From Deltaproteobacteria bacterium (lineage in GTDB: Bacteria; Desulfobacterota; Desulfobulbia; Desulfobulbales; Desulfurivibrionaceae): 63,650 nt of DNA. Below are positions 26,303 to 34,354 of the stretch, piece by piece. Positions within the stretch are counted from its first letter, which is position 1. The number at the start of each line of letters is the position of its first letter. Under the pieces are notes generated by a model, which was given only the letters and a program-made list of their open reading frames with translations, was not told where the DNA came from and did not search any database. Made by a program: the position numbers and the translations under genes. The stretch lies in assembly GCA_013349295.1 (NCBI GenBank), contig DUZW01000019.1:1-63650 (forward strand). Reading direction: 5' to 3'.

Positions 26303-26599
26303 TCAGCCGGATTTCCCCTCAGCGGCACAGCAGGCTGTGCCGCCACGTCCCAGTATGGCATTGAATACCGCCTGGGCGCACCCCACCCCGCTTTGCACCC
26401 AAACCGCCCCAACCGGACAATTCATCATGCAGGCCCCGCACTCCATGCAGGCGTCATGTTCGATGATCCGCGCCTTGCCGAGCTTCAGGGCGAAAACCTC
26501 CTGTGGACAGACCTCCAGACACATGCCGCAGCCGATGCAGGCATCCTGCTCAAGCCGCAAGGTGGCAACTCCCCGGAGATACAACCCCTTTCCCGCCAT
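26303..26599 (-). CDS. hgcB: Mercury methylation ferredoxin HgcB
   Basis: This 98-residue ferredoxin has two [4Fe-4S] motifs, CIGCGMCLEVCP (21-32) and CMECGACMMNCP (51-62), and a vicinal cysteine pair near the C-terminus (CC, 90-91), the HgcB hallmark. Known HgcB proteins reduce the corrinoid of HgcA and may bind Hg(II) with the paired cysteines. The ATG at 26599 has GGAGG at 5 nt and overlaps the hgcA stop (TAATG). An upstream extension of the frame lies inside hgcA and is not used. Confidence 0.95.
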   Translation of the reverse strand: MAGKGLYLRGVATLRLEQDACIGCGMCLEVCPQEVFALKLGKARIIEHDACMECGACMMNCPVGAVWVQSGVGCAQAVFNAILGRGGTACCAAEGKSG

Positions 26600-27624
26600 T
26601 ACAACCTCCTTGCCCAAAACAGCAGAAACAACCCGCACAGTGCCGCGCCGATTTGGAGCGGCACGGCAAAGCGCATCTCCTTCTTCACCCCGGAAAGCGA
26701 GGTATAGGTTGAGGCCCCGGTAAATTCCAGCCCGAGAAAAGAAGAAATAGCCGAAATGAGCAGCAGCCATGCCAAAGCGGTGTAGCCGTTGCCCGCCCCC
26801 CCTGACTGGAAGAAAAAAATCGCCCCCGGCAAGGCTGACATGCAGCCGGCCACCATCCCCTTAAAGGAAAAGGCCCGACCAGGCAGCAGCGGCAGCAAAA
26901 TGGGGGTCAACACAGTTCCGGCAACGATTCCGTTCCACAGACCAGCGACCATCCAACCGCCAGGCCCCCGCACATTCTCCCAAAATAACGCCGGGCCGAA
27001 CAGGCCGCTCACCGCAAGCAAGACGATGGACAGGGGTAAAGCCCATTTAGAGGCGACAACAACTTCCACCGGAATCAAGACAGCCCTTTCCGATAAAAAA
27101 AAGGTCTTGCGTCGCATTGCCGGGCCGGCCTGCATCCCAGAGCCAAAAAATTCCGGAAGATCATGGGCCGACACCGGTCCGTACACCACGGAAAAACCGC
27201 TTTGTCGCCTCACCGCATGCGCCGCAATACCCGGTGCACCGAGCTGGGGAACAACAAGGCTGCGATGTCTGACCAGTTGGGCAAGTTTGCACGCGACCAC
27301 TTGGGCACAGAGCGCGGCAGTGCCGAAGGTCCCCTTACCCGCCGCACACCAGACATTGATCCCGTTGGTGTCAAGAACCAGAACCCAGGCGTCTTGCCCG
27401 GCCAGGGCCGCACGCAGATGGTCGAAACTCAATTTATAATTGGCCGTTACCAGGAGAGGCGAATCTTCCTTGGGGAGGCCAACGCCATACAGGCCAGGCT
27501 CAACGGTATATCGCATCCGTCCGAGACCAAGCCGAACCCGGAATCCACCCCAACGATCCCGCCAGGAAAGTGCGGTGGCGACCTGCGGTACTGAACCGAC
27601 CGACGTTGCAAGCACTCCGGTCAC
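26599..27624 (-). CDS. hgcA: Mercury methylation corrinoid protein HgcA
   Basis: This 341-residue protein has an N-terminal corrinoid-binding domain and a C-terminal part with about five membrane helices. The diagnostic cap-helix motif NVWCAAGKGTF carries C93, the lower-axial cobalt ligand that is essential for methylation. Nearby LVTANYKLSFDHLRAAL matches the CdhD-like fold. It transfers a methyl group to Hg(II), making methylmercury. The start is a GTG at 27624; upstream in frame there is a stop after about 18 codons and no ATG. The Shine-Dalgarno for this GTG is weak, and a GTG 9 nt later is possible. Paired with hgcB. Confidence 0.96.
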   Translation of the reverse strand: MTGVLATSVGSVPQVATALSWRDRWGGFRVRLGLGRMRYTVEPGLYGVGLPKEDSPLLVTANYKLSFDHLRAALAGQDAWVLVLDTNGINVWCAAGKGTFGTAALCAQVVACKLAQLVRHRSLVVPQLGAPGIAAHAVRRQSGFSVVYGPVSAHDLPEFFGSGMQAGPAMRRKTFFLSERAVLIPVEVVVASKWALPLSIVLLAVSGLFGPALFWENVRGPGGWMVAGLWNGIVAGTVLTPILLPLLPGRAFSFKGMVAGCMSALPGAIFFFQSGGAGNGYTALAWLLLISAISSFLGLEFTGASTYTSLSGVKKEMRFAVPLQIGAALCGLFLLFWARRL

Positions 27625-27912
27625 AAAGGCTTGCTCAGCTATGATAACTCCTGCCCGAGGAGGAATCTTCGGGCCTCAACAACTTTGCCGACCACCTGCC
27701 AAATCGCTTTCAGTCTGTGCCATCCGCCTTACCCCCACACATGTGTCCGTGTTCTTGCCGCTTCAGCCTAACTCCCAGGAGATCGCCCGTCAATAATACT
27801 GCTTGTGACGCCTCATGCCTATCAATTCCGGATCATGCGCCACCAGAAAAACCACTTGACACAGACTCGGCACTTTTATAATGTGAACGAGCATTCACAT
27901 AGAGGATTTATT
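27625..27912. promoter_or_regulatory. Divergent hgcA / TetR region with promoters and operator
   Basis: This 288 bp region serves two directions. For hgcA, a candidate promoter is TTGACG (27793-27788) and TAGGCT (27770-27765) with a 17 bp spacer, and a small leader hairpin GCCCGA/TCGGGC lies nearer the gene (27653-27674). For the TetR gene, TTGACA (27856-27861) and TATAAT (27877-27882) have a 15 bp spacer. A palindrome ACACATGTGT lies at 27737-27746. All are predictions from sequence. Confidence 0.45.
27881..27900. promoter_or_regulatory. Likely TetR operator
   Basis: The dyad ATGTGAA-CGAGCA-TTCACAT contains the core TGAACG-AG-CATTCA, the shape typical of TetR/AcrR-type operators. It directly follows the -10 of the regulator promoter, so binding would block transcription. 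That suggests autoregulation of the TetR-exporter operon. A similar dyad, CGTTCA-TAG-TGAACG, lies at 29839-29853. Confidence 0.6.
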
Positions 27913-28548
27913 ATGCCCCCTAAAAAAAGCACCCATATTCGCAGGAAAGAGATTGTCCAAGCCGCGCTGCAGGTTATCGGCGAAAAGGGTGTCCAGGGCC
28001 TCACGATCACCGAGATAGCCGGACGGGCAGGGATGAGCGATGCAAATATCTATCGCCATTTCAAGGGCAAGCAGGAAATTCTCGGCGCCCTTGCCGATTT
28101 CATTGGTGAGGCGGTGATGGCCAAGGCTGCGGCAATTGCGACAGGGACAGAAGCGACCCTGAAAAAACTGAACCTCATTTTCCGCTCCCACATCAGCTTG
28201 ATTGCCGCAAACCCCGGACTGCCCCGTTTCATTTTTTCCGAAGAGATCCACCTCGGAGACCCGCATCTGGCCAAAACCATAGCAGGCAATATGACGGGGT
28301 ATATCGAAACGCTCAACAATCTCATTGGTGCAGGAATCAAAAGCGGCGAAATTCGCTCCCTCTCCCCGCGGGAAACTGCAATCACCCTGCTTGGCATGAT
28401 CCAGTTCACCGCCTTGCGCTGGTCCATCTCCCGAGGCGATTTCAGCCTGGACGCCGAGGCCGAACGGCTGTGGAGCAATTTTTTGCGTCTTATTCAAGCG
28501 GACTCTTCAGCAACGATACCACCAACCAACACCCGGGAACCCGTATGA
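27913..28548 (+). CDS. TetR-family transcriptional regulator
   Basis: This 211-residue repressor has an N-terminal helix-turn-helix (GLTITEIAGRAGMSDANIYRHFKGK, about residues 30-54) and a helical ligand-binding domain typical of AcrR/TetR proteins. The frame extends upstream, but the ATG at 27913 follows a GGA-type site and gives a normal TetR length. It overlaps the outer membrane channel gene by 4 nt (ATGA) and heads the exporter operon. The inducer is unknown. Confidence 0.9.
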   Translation: MPPKKSTHIRRKEIVQAALQVIGEKGVQGLTITEIAGRAGMSDANIYRHFKGKQEILGALADFIGEAVMAKAAAIATGTEATLKKLNLIFRSHISLIAANPGLPRFIFSEEIHLGDPHLAKTIAGNMTGYIETLNNLIGAGIKSGEIRSLSPRETAITLLGMIQFTALRWSISRGDFSLDAEAERLWSNFLRLIQADSSATIPPTNTREPV

Positions 28549-29807
28549 AAAAAATGCTCTTTTTTTTAATGCTGTCCGTCTTTTTCCCCGGCGCGGCAAG
28601 GGCGACAGAACCGCTTACCCTGGCAGAGGCCCTGACAACCGCCGACAAAAATCATCCCCAGATAGAAGAAGCGGCTTCCAATCTCTCGGCCACGGAGGCC
28701 AGACTCGGCCAGGCCAAGGCCAATTACTGGCCCCAAATCAATCTCACCGCCGATTGGAACAAGGGAGATACCTTTCTGACCGCCCTTGGCTCCATCAAGG
28801 AAACCGAGGTTGCAAGCACCTCGGTGATAGTCAGGCAGAATCTCTATGATTTTGGCCGTACCGCCGGGGCCACCGCTACTGCGCGAGGGGCCAAGACCGC
28901 AGCAATGGAAGGCCTGACGGCCAGTCGACAGGATGTGGCCTTCCGGGTTAAAAGTGCCTGGTATCTTGTCCTGGCCACGGAAAAACAGGTGGCGGCCAGC
29001 CGGAAAACCGTGGCTGCCCGAGAAGGGTTGGCTCATCAAGCCAGTGAATTTTTCCGGCATGGAATCCGGTCCAAGGTAGATGTGGCCCGAACCGAAGCCT
29101 CTCTCTTTGCAGGAAAAAGTTTACTGATCAGGGCCGAGAACAACCGCGATCTGGCGAGACTGGAACTTGCCAATGCCATGGGCCTGAACACTCTTGAAGA
29201 CCGGCCCTTGGCCGAACCTGAAACCGTCACGGACTCCGCACCGGAAGATCTTGCCAGCCTGCGGGAGGAGGCCTTGCACAGCAGAAGCGAACTCAAACGG
29301 CTCGCCTCCCTCAAGGATGCGGCCACTGGTTCCCTATACTCCGCCCGCAGCGGATACCTGCCCATTCTTTCCGGCACGGCAAGCTATGGCGAGGCTGCAC
29401 AGAGCATGCTCCCGGAAGGCCAAGTCTGGGCTCTGGGAGTCAATCTTACCCTGCCGATTTTTTCAGGATTCGCCACCCAGGAACATGTACGCGAGGCCGA
29501 TGCAGCAATCCGTGGGCTGGAGGCGCAGCATAAATATCTGCGGATGCAAGTCAGCAAAGAGGTGGAAAGTGCTTGGCTGGGAATCAACGAAGCCCAGGCC
29601 CGCCTCGCGGCAAGCAACAAAGAAGCGGTGGCGGCTCAGGAAAGCCAACACCTGGCCATCGAACGCTATCGGGAAGGGTTGGGGACAATGGTTGAAGCCA
29701 TCGACGCCCAAGCTCAAGCCCTAAACGCAGAAACCGCGCAGATTCAAGCGGGATATGACCAAAGAATTGCCAGGGCACGGCTGGACCGCGCCTTGGGAAA
29801 ACAATAG
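28545..29807 (+). CDS. TolC-like outer membrane efflux channel
   Basis: This 420-residue protein has a signal peptide (MKKMLFFLMLSVFFPGAARA) and two OEP-type repeats of long helices with beta strands (first LTLAEALTTADKNHPQIEEA; the second begins around residue 250). Such proteins form trimeric channels through the outer membrane. It is part of the tetR-tolC-hlyD-permease-ATPase operon. Confidence 0.92.
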   Translation: MKKMLFFLMLSVFFPGAARATEPLTLAEALTTADKNHPQIEEAASNLSATEARLGQAKANYWPQINLTADWNKGDTFLTALGSIKETEVASTSVIVRQNLYDFGRTAGATATARGAKTAAMEGLTASRQDVAFRVKSAWYLVLATEKQVAASRKTVAAREGLAHQASEFFRHGIRSKVDVARTEASLFAGKSLLIRAENNRDLARLELANAMGLNTLEDRPLAEPETVTDSAPEDLASLREEALHSRSELKRLASLKDAATGSLYSARSGYLPILSGTASYGEAAQSMLPEGQVWALGVNLTLPIFSGFATQEHVREADAAIRGLEAQHKYLRMQVSKEVESAWLGINEAQARLAASNKEAVAAQESQHLAIERYREGLGTMVEAIDAQAQALNAETAQIQAGYDQRIARARLDRALGKQ

Positions 29808-29838
29808 GTAACCATTCAACAGTTGAACCACGTTCTTG

Positions 29839-29853
29839 CGTTCATAGTGAACG
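29839..29853. promoter_or_regulatory. Second TetR-type dyad
   Basis: CGTTCA-TAG-TGAACG lies 36 nt before the ATG of the membrane fusion protein. It shares half-sites with the TetR operator at 27881-27900, though the spacing differs. Regulatory role is a guess. Confidence 0.3.
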
Positions 29854-29888
29854 ATTACGGCAATGGAGCCGGAATTAGGAGAAAAATC

Positions 29889-31058
29889 ATGCGTCCTCCG
29901 ACCATGCTGAAAATACAGAAAAAACATCTCCTGGCCCTGGCCGTGATCCTGGCATTGGGCCTTTTCCTGCGCCTCATTGTTTTTGGGCCGCCCAAGGTCC
30001 AGGTGGTACGGCTTACTCCGCAGGATCTGGTCACCCAAATCTATGGCAACGGCACGGTAGAGGCCAAAGTCATGATAAACATAGCCGGCAAGATTACCGC
30101 TCGCCTTGCCGAGGTCAGCGTTGATCAGGGGGATCTGGTCAAGCGCGGCCAGGTATTGGCGAAACTGGACGCCACTGAGTTACAGGCCCAGGCCAAACAA
30201 GCAGCAGCCACGGCGGAAAAAGCTGCCGCCACAATAGCCATGGAACAGGCCAATCTGCAAAAGGCCCAGGCCGGCCTGCTTCTTGCCGAAAAAAACAGCA
30301 AACGTTTCAACGCCCTGGCAGCCAAGGAACTGGTTTCAGCCCAAGAGGCGGAGCAGTATGAAACCGCCTTCCTGGTTGCCAGGGAAGAGGCGGCCCGCGC
30401 CGCTGCCGCCTTGAACTCCGCCGGAAGAGAAAAAAACGCCGCCACAGCCGCCCTTGCCGCCAGCCGCTCACGTCTGGACGATACCCTTATTGTAGCGCCG
30501 GAGGAGGGAGTCATTATCCGACGGGAACTTGAGCCGGGAGCCACGGTAACCGCAGGGCTGCCGATCTTCCTGCTTGCCAATCCGGAGACGGTCTGGGTAA
30601 AGGCCAACGTTGATGAATCGCTGCTGACAGGGGTAACGCCTGGACAGCCGGCGACCATCAGCCTCCGTTCCGCCCCCGGAGAAAAATTTCCAGGCAGGGT
30701 AGCGCGTCTTGCCTGGGAAAGCGACCGGGTCACCGAGTCGCTGGAGGTGGATGTGGCCTTTACGCCGGCCCTTAAAAATTTTCACCTCGGTGAGCAGGCA
30801 GAGGTCCTGATCACAGCCAACGCCAAACAAGGAGCCATGTCCCTGCCGACCTCAGTACTGGTCACCAAAGGAAACCAGCGCGGGGTCTGGACGGTGATCG
30901 GCAACCGTCTGCAATTCCGGAAGGTTGTCACCGGCCTTGAAAACAACCATTTTGTCGAAATCACCAGCGGCCTTACCGATCAGGATGCCATCGCCATTGC
31001 CGCACCCGAACGGCTGCAGAAGTTCAGCGAAGGCCAGAAAGTTCGGGTGAGCAAATGA
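29889..31058 (+). CDS. HlyD/RND-type membrane fusion protein
   Basis: A 389-residue periplasmic adaptor protein with an N-terminal membrane helix (about 13-31), a biotinyl-lipoyl half (EVSVDQGDLVKRGQVLAKLDATE) and a long Ala/Glu-rich coiled coil (about 100-195). The second lipoyl half is VAPEEGVIIRRELEPGATV, followed by a beta-barrel. It bridges the ABC permease and the TolC channel. The start at 29889 has AGGAG 7 nt upstream. The frame is open 22 codons further, but that part looks non-coding. Confidence 0.93.
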   Translation: MRPPTMLKIQKKHLLALAVILALGLFLRLIVFGPPKVQVVRLTPQDLVTQIYGNGTVEAKVMINIAGKITARLAEVSVDQGDLVKRGQVLAKLDATELQAQAKQAAATAEKAAATIAMEQANLQKAQAGLLLAEKNSKRFNALAAKELVSAQEAEQYETAFLVAREEAARAAAALNSAGREKNAATAALAASRSRLDDTLIVAPEEGVIIRRELEPGATVTAGLPIFLLANPETVWVKANVDESLLTGVTPGQPATISLRSAPGEKFPGRVARLAWESDRVTESLEVDVAFTPALKNFHLGEQAEVLITANAKQGAMSLPTSVLVTKGNQRGVWTVIGNRLQFRKVVTGLENNHFVEITSGLTDQDAIAIAAPERLQKFSEGQKVRVSK

Positions 31059-32257
31059 ATCTGGCGCTTCGCGACATACGCCACAATCGGAGCCGTTTCG
31101 TCCAGACCTGCCTCGGCCTCGGCATGCTCCTCGGAGTGGTGATGAGCATGAGCGGTATCTACCGGGGGTTGTTCGCCGACGCCACCGGCATCCTGACCAC
31201 TACGGCGGCGGATCTCTGGGTGGTGCAGCAAGACACGAGCGGCCCCTTTGCCACCACCTCCCGGATTCCGGAGGATATCAAATACCGGATCCGGGCGGTT
31301 CCCGGTATCGTGCAGGCCTCGGCCTTGTCCTTCCAAAATATCCAAAGCGAGCGCCAGGGTAAACCCTTCCGCTTTTTCCTAATCGGCTATGAGCAGGGCG
31401 GTCTTGGCGGACCACCGGAGATCATTGCCGGACGCGCCATCCGGCAGAGTCATTATGAAATCGTAGTAGACCGCGCCATGAAGATTCCGGTTGGCGAAAA
31501 ACTGCGGTTGGCCGGAGATGACTATACCGTGGTTGGACACACCGCGAAGATGGTCTCCTCGGCAGGCGATCCGGTCGCCTATGTCACCCTGGCCGACGCA
31601 CAAAAAATCCAGTTCCAGGATGACGACAATGCCATTCGCAACAACCGGAGCAGATTGAGCGCGCAAATAACCCGCTTGCCCCTCCTTTCGCCGGGCCAGG
31701 CCAAACAGCTGACCCCACGGATCTCCGAGATTACCGGCTCGACCCATATCGCCAACACCGTGGTCGCTCGCCTGGCGCCGGGGACAAATCTCGCGGAAGT
31801 CCAGGAACGGATCAGTCGCTGGAATCACTTCCGCCCCCTGACCGTTGCCGACCAGAAACGAATTCTTACCGAAGGCATGATCAAGAAGGCCAAAATGCAA
31901 CTCGGCCTGTTCCGGGCCATCCTGCTCATCATCTCCGGGGTCATTATCTCCCTCATCATCTACACCATGACCCTGGACAAGCTGCGGGTGATCGCCACCC
32001 TGAAACTGATCGGCACCAGAAACCGGGTCATCGTCGGCCTGATCCTCCAGCAGTCGCTCCTGATGGGGGTGGTTGCCTACGGTATCGGCTTTACTCTGAT
32101 CAACCTGACCCACGATAAGTTTCCGCGCCGGGTGGATCTGGTACCTGCGGACATGCAACTCCTGTTCGGCATTGTGATACTGATCTGTGTGGCGGCAAGC
32201 CTGGTGGGCATCCGGAAGGCCATGCGGGTCGAAGCGGCGGAAGCCCTGGGAGGATGA
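31055..32257 (+). CDS. ABC exporter permease, FtsX/DevC-like
   Basis: A 400-residue permease with one N-terminal helix (about 14-34), a large periplasmic domain, and three C-terminal FtsX-type helices (about 285-390; RAILLIISGVIISLIIYTM and following). The family exports lipids, peptides or drugs with a TolC channel; DevC-like relatives work with HlyD-type partners. It overlaps the fusion protein and the ATPase genes by 4 nt each. Substrate is unknown. Confidence 0.88.
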   Translation: MNLALRDIRHNRSRFVQTCLGLGMLLGVVMSMSGIYRGLFADATGILTTTAADLWVVQQDTSGPFATTSRIPEDIKYRIRAVPGIVQASALSFQNIQSERQGKPFRFFLIGYEQGGLGGPPEIIAGRAIRQSHYEIVVDRAMKIPVGEKLRLAGDDYTVVGHTAKMVSSAGDPVAYVTLADAQKIQFQDDDNAIRNNRSRLSAQITRLPLLSPGQAKQLTPRISEITGSTHIANTVVARLAPGTNLAEVQERISRWNHFRPLTVADQKRILTEGMIKKAKMQLGLFRAILLIISGVIISLIIYTMTLDKLRVIATLKLIGTRNRVIVGLILQQSLLMGVVAYGIGFTLINLTHDKFPRRVDLVPADMQLLFGIVILICVAASLVGIRKAMRVEAAEALGG

Positions 32258-32952
32258 CGATGTACGCGGTGCAGATTGAAGGATTGACCAAGATTTACGG
32301 CCACGGCGACACCGAGGTAGTGGCCCTGGCCGACGCCACCTTCGCCGTGGCGCCCGGAGAGCTGGTGGCCATCCTCGGCCCATCCGGCTCCGGCAAAACC
32401 ACGTTGTTGACCACCATCGGTCTGGTCACCGAACCGACCCGCGGAAAGGTGGTGCTGGACGGGGAACTGATCGCCGAAGACGGCTGGCCGCCCGGGCTCG
32501 ACCTAAAGCGGGTCCGGCGGGAAAAGCTGGGCTTCATCTTCCAGTCCCATAACCTGATCCCCTTTCTCACCACCGTGGAAAATGTGATGATCGCCCTGGA
32601 AAACAACGGTATAGCGCCGAAGGAGGCGCGGCGGCAAAGCATTGCCCTGCTCGAAAGCCTCGGTCTCGGCCACCGCCTCGACCATTATCCGGCCCTGCTT
32701 TCCGGCGGCGAGTCCCAGCGCACCGCCATCGCCCGCGCCCTGGCCAACCAGCCCCGGGTGATCCTGGCCGACGAGCCCACCGCCGCTCTGGACACGGAAA
32801 ACGGCAAACACGTCATGGCCCTGCTTAAAAAACTGGCCGTGGAGAACAACTCCGCCATTTTGGTGGTGACCCACGACCAGCGAATGGTGGAAGGATTTGA
32901 CCGAATCTTTACCTTCAGCGATGGCCGCATCGTTAACGAGCAACGCAACTGA
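32254..32952 (+). CDS. ABC exporter ATP-binding protein
   Basis: This 232-residue ATPase of the LolD/MacB/DevA type has Walker A GPSGSGKTT, signature LSGGESQRTAIARAL and Walker B VILADEPTAALD, with the H-loop in VVTHDQRM. It would power the FtsX-like permease. It is the last gene of the TetR-controlled operon; a terminator follows. Confidence 0.95.
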   Translation: MTMYAVQIEGLTKIYGHGDTEVVALADATFAVAPGELVAILGPSGSGKTTLLTTIGLVTEPTRGKVVLDGELIAEDGWPPGLDLKRVRREKLGFIFQSHNLIPFLTTVENVMIALENNGIAPKEARRQSIALLESLGLGHRLDHYPALLSGGESQRTAIARALANQPRVILADEPTAALDTENGKHVMALLKKLAVENNSAILVVTHDQRMVEGFDRIFTFSDGRIVNEQRN

Positions 32953-32964
32953 AGCAGCCTGCTC

Positions 32965-33004
32965 AACAAAAAAGCCCGACCTGAAAAGGCCGGGCTTTTT
33001 TGTT
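32965..33004. terminator. Bidirectional Rho-independent terminator
   Basis: AACAAAAAAGCCCG and CGGGCTTTTTTGTT pair around a short GC-rich center, so both strands have a stem followed by a U-run. It ends the exporter operon (plus) and the gapdh-thi-purH group (minus). Confidence 0.85.
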
Positions 33005-33022
33005 GCAATGAACCTTATGGAA

Positions 33023-34312
33023 TCAATGCTTGAAGGAGCGTTGCCCCGTGAACTTCATAGCCACCTGCGGCTTGGCCTCGTTGCACGCCTGGATGGTCTC
33101 GAAATCGCGCATGGAGCCGCCCGCCTGAAGAATGGCGGAAACCCCCTGGCGGATGCCGACATCGGCGCCGTCGCGGTAGGGGAAGAAGGCGTCGGAGATC
33201 ATCACCGAGCCGGGCAGCCCGGCCTTGTCCGCCTTGGTCTGCTCGTCGATCTTTTCCTGATCCGCTTTGTTCCGCTTGCCCTGCTCGATCTCCAGCACCA
33301 TATCCGCATAGGGAAGACCAAAGGTGTCGAAACAGAGCATGTCGGCATACTTGGTGTAAGCCTTGTACACCGCAATATCGGCCACACCCACCCGATCCTG
33401 CTCGCCGGTGCCGATGCCCACCGTACAACCGTCCTTGACATAGATAACCGAGTTGGAGGTTACCCCGTGCTCCACGGCCCAGCCGAAGATCATGTCGTCG
33501 ATCTCCCGCTGGGTGGGCTCCCGCTCCACCTTGTATTCCTGCCCCTTTACGGTACTCACCGCAGGCTTGAGGTCAGCCAGGGAACGGATGGAATTCACCG
33601 CCGACTGCTGGACAATGAGACCCCCGTCGATCAGGCTCTTAAAATCAACAAAGCGGTATTTCTCGTACTCGGCGAGACGGTCGATCCGACTGATCCGCAC
33701 CACCCGCAGATTTTTACGGGCCGCGAGGATTTCCAGCGTCCCCGGCTCGAACTCCGGAGCGCAGACCACTTCCAGGTAATTCGCACTCAAGAGCTCGGCG
33801 GTTTCCTTGTCGCAGGGCCGGTTAAGGATAACGGCTCCACCGAAGGCCGCGATGCGATCGGCCCGGTTGGCCCGGTCATAGGCCTGGGCCAAAGTCTCAC
33901 TGCAGGCGGCACCGCAGGGGTTGTTGTGCTTGAGAATCACCGCGGCAGGCTTGCCCATCAGGTACTTGATGATGTTCAGACCGTTGTCGATGTCTGTCAG
34001 GTTGATCTTGCCGGGATGCTTGCCCACCTGGAGCATGTCCTCCACCTTGATTCCGCTCACCAGCCCCTTGCCCGGCTCGATGAAGCGGCAATCGCCCAGC
34101 ACCAGATTCCCGTTGATCAGCTCGTAGAGGGCCGCCTCTTGATCCGGGTTCTCGCCATAGCGCACGCCGCGTTCGTCAACGCTCCCATCCTCAGCCACGA
34201 TCTTCCAGGTCTTTTTCCGGTAGACCAGCTCCTGATCGCCAAAGGTGATTTTCATGTCCATGGGAAAGTGATCACCAAGAATGGTGGTGTACATTTTCTT
34301 CAGATCTGCCAT
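33023..34312 (-). CDS. purH: AICAR transformylase (PurH-like, no IMP cyclohydrolase domain)
   Basis: This 429-residue enzyme formylates AICAR in the penultimate step of purine synthesis. Signature blocks are RYGENPDQ, LKHNNPCGAA, and the C-terminal SDAFFPYRDGADVG...GGSMRD. A full PurH has an N-terminal MGS-like IMP cyclohydrolase domain of about 190 residues that is missing here. The ATG at 34312 has GGAGGG 9-10 nt upstream; the ATG at 34321 is also possible. It closes the group that starts with the thi genes. Confidence 0.85.
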   Translation of the reverse strand: MADLKKMYTTILGDHFPMDMKITFGDQELVYRKKTWKIVAEDGSVDERGVRYGENPDQEAALYELINGNLVLGDCRFIEPGKGLVSGIKVEDMLQVGKHPGKINLTDIDNGLNIIKYLMGKPAAVILKHNNPCGAACSETLAQAYDRANRADRIAAFGGAVILNRPCDKETAELLSANYLEVVCAPEFEPGTLEILAARKNLRVVRISRIDRLAEYEKYRFVDFKSLIDGGLIVQQSAVNSIRSLADLKPAVSTVKGQEYKVEREPTQREIDDMIFGWAVEHGVTSNSVIYVKDGCTVGIGTGEQDRVGVADIAVYKAYTKYADMLCFDTFGLPYADMVLEIEQGKRNKADQEKIDEQTKADKAGLPGSVMISDAFFPYRDGADVGIRQGVSAILQAGGSMRDFETIQACNEAKPQVAMKFTGQRSFKH

Positions 34313-34354
34313 TGGGTTCATCCCTCCTTCCATACTTATGGTTACGCGTATCGT

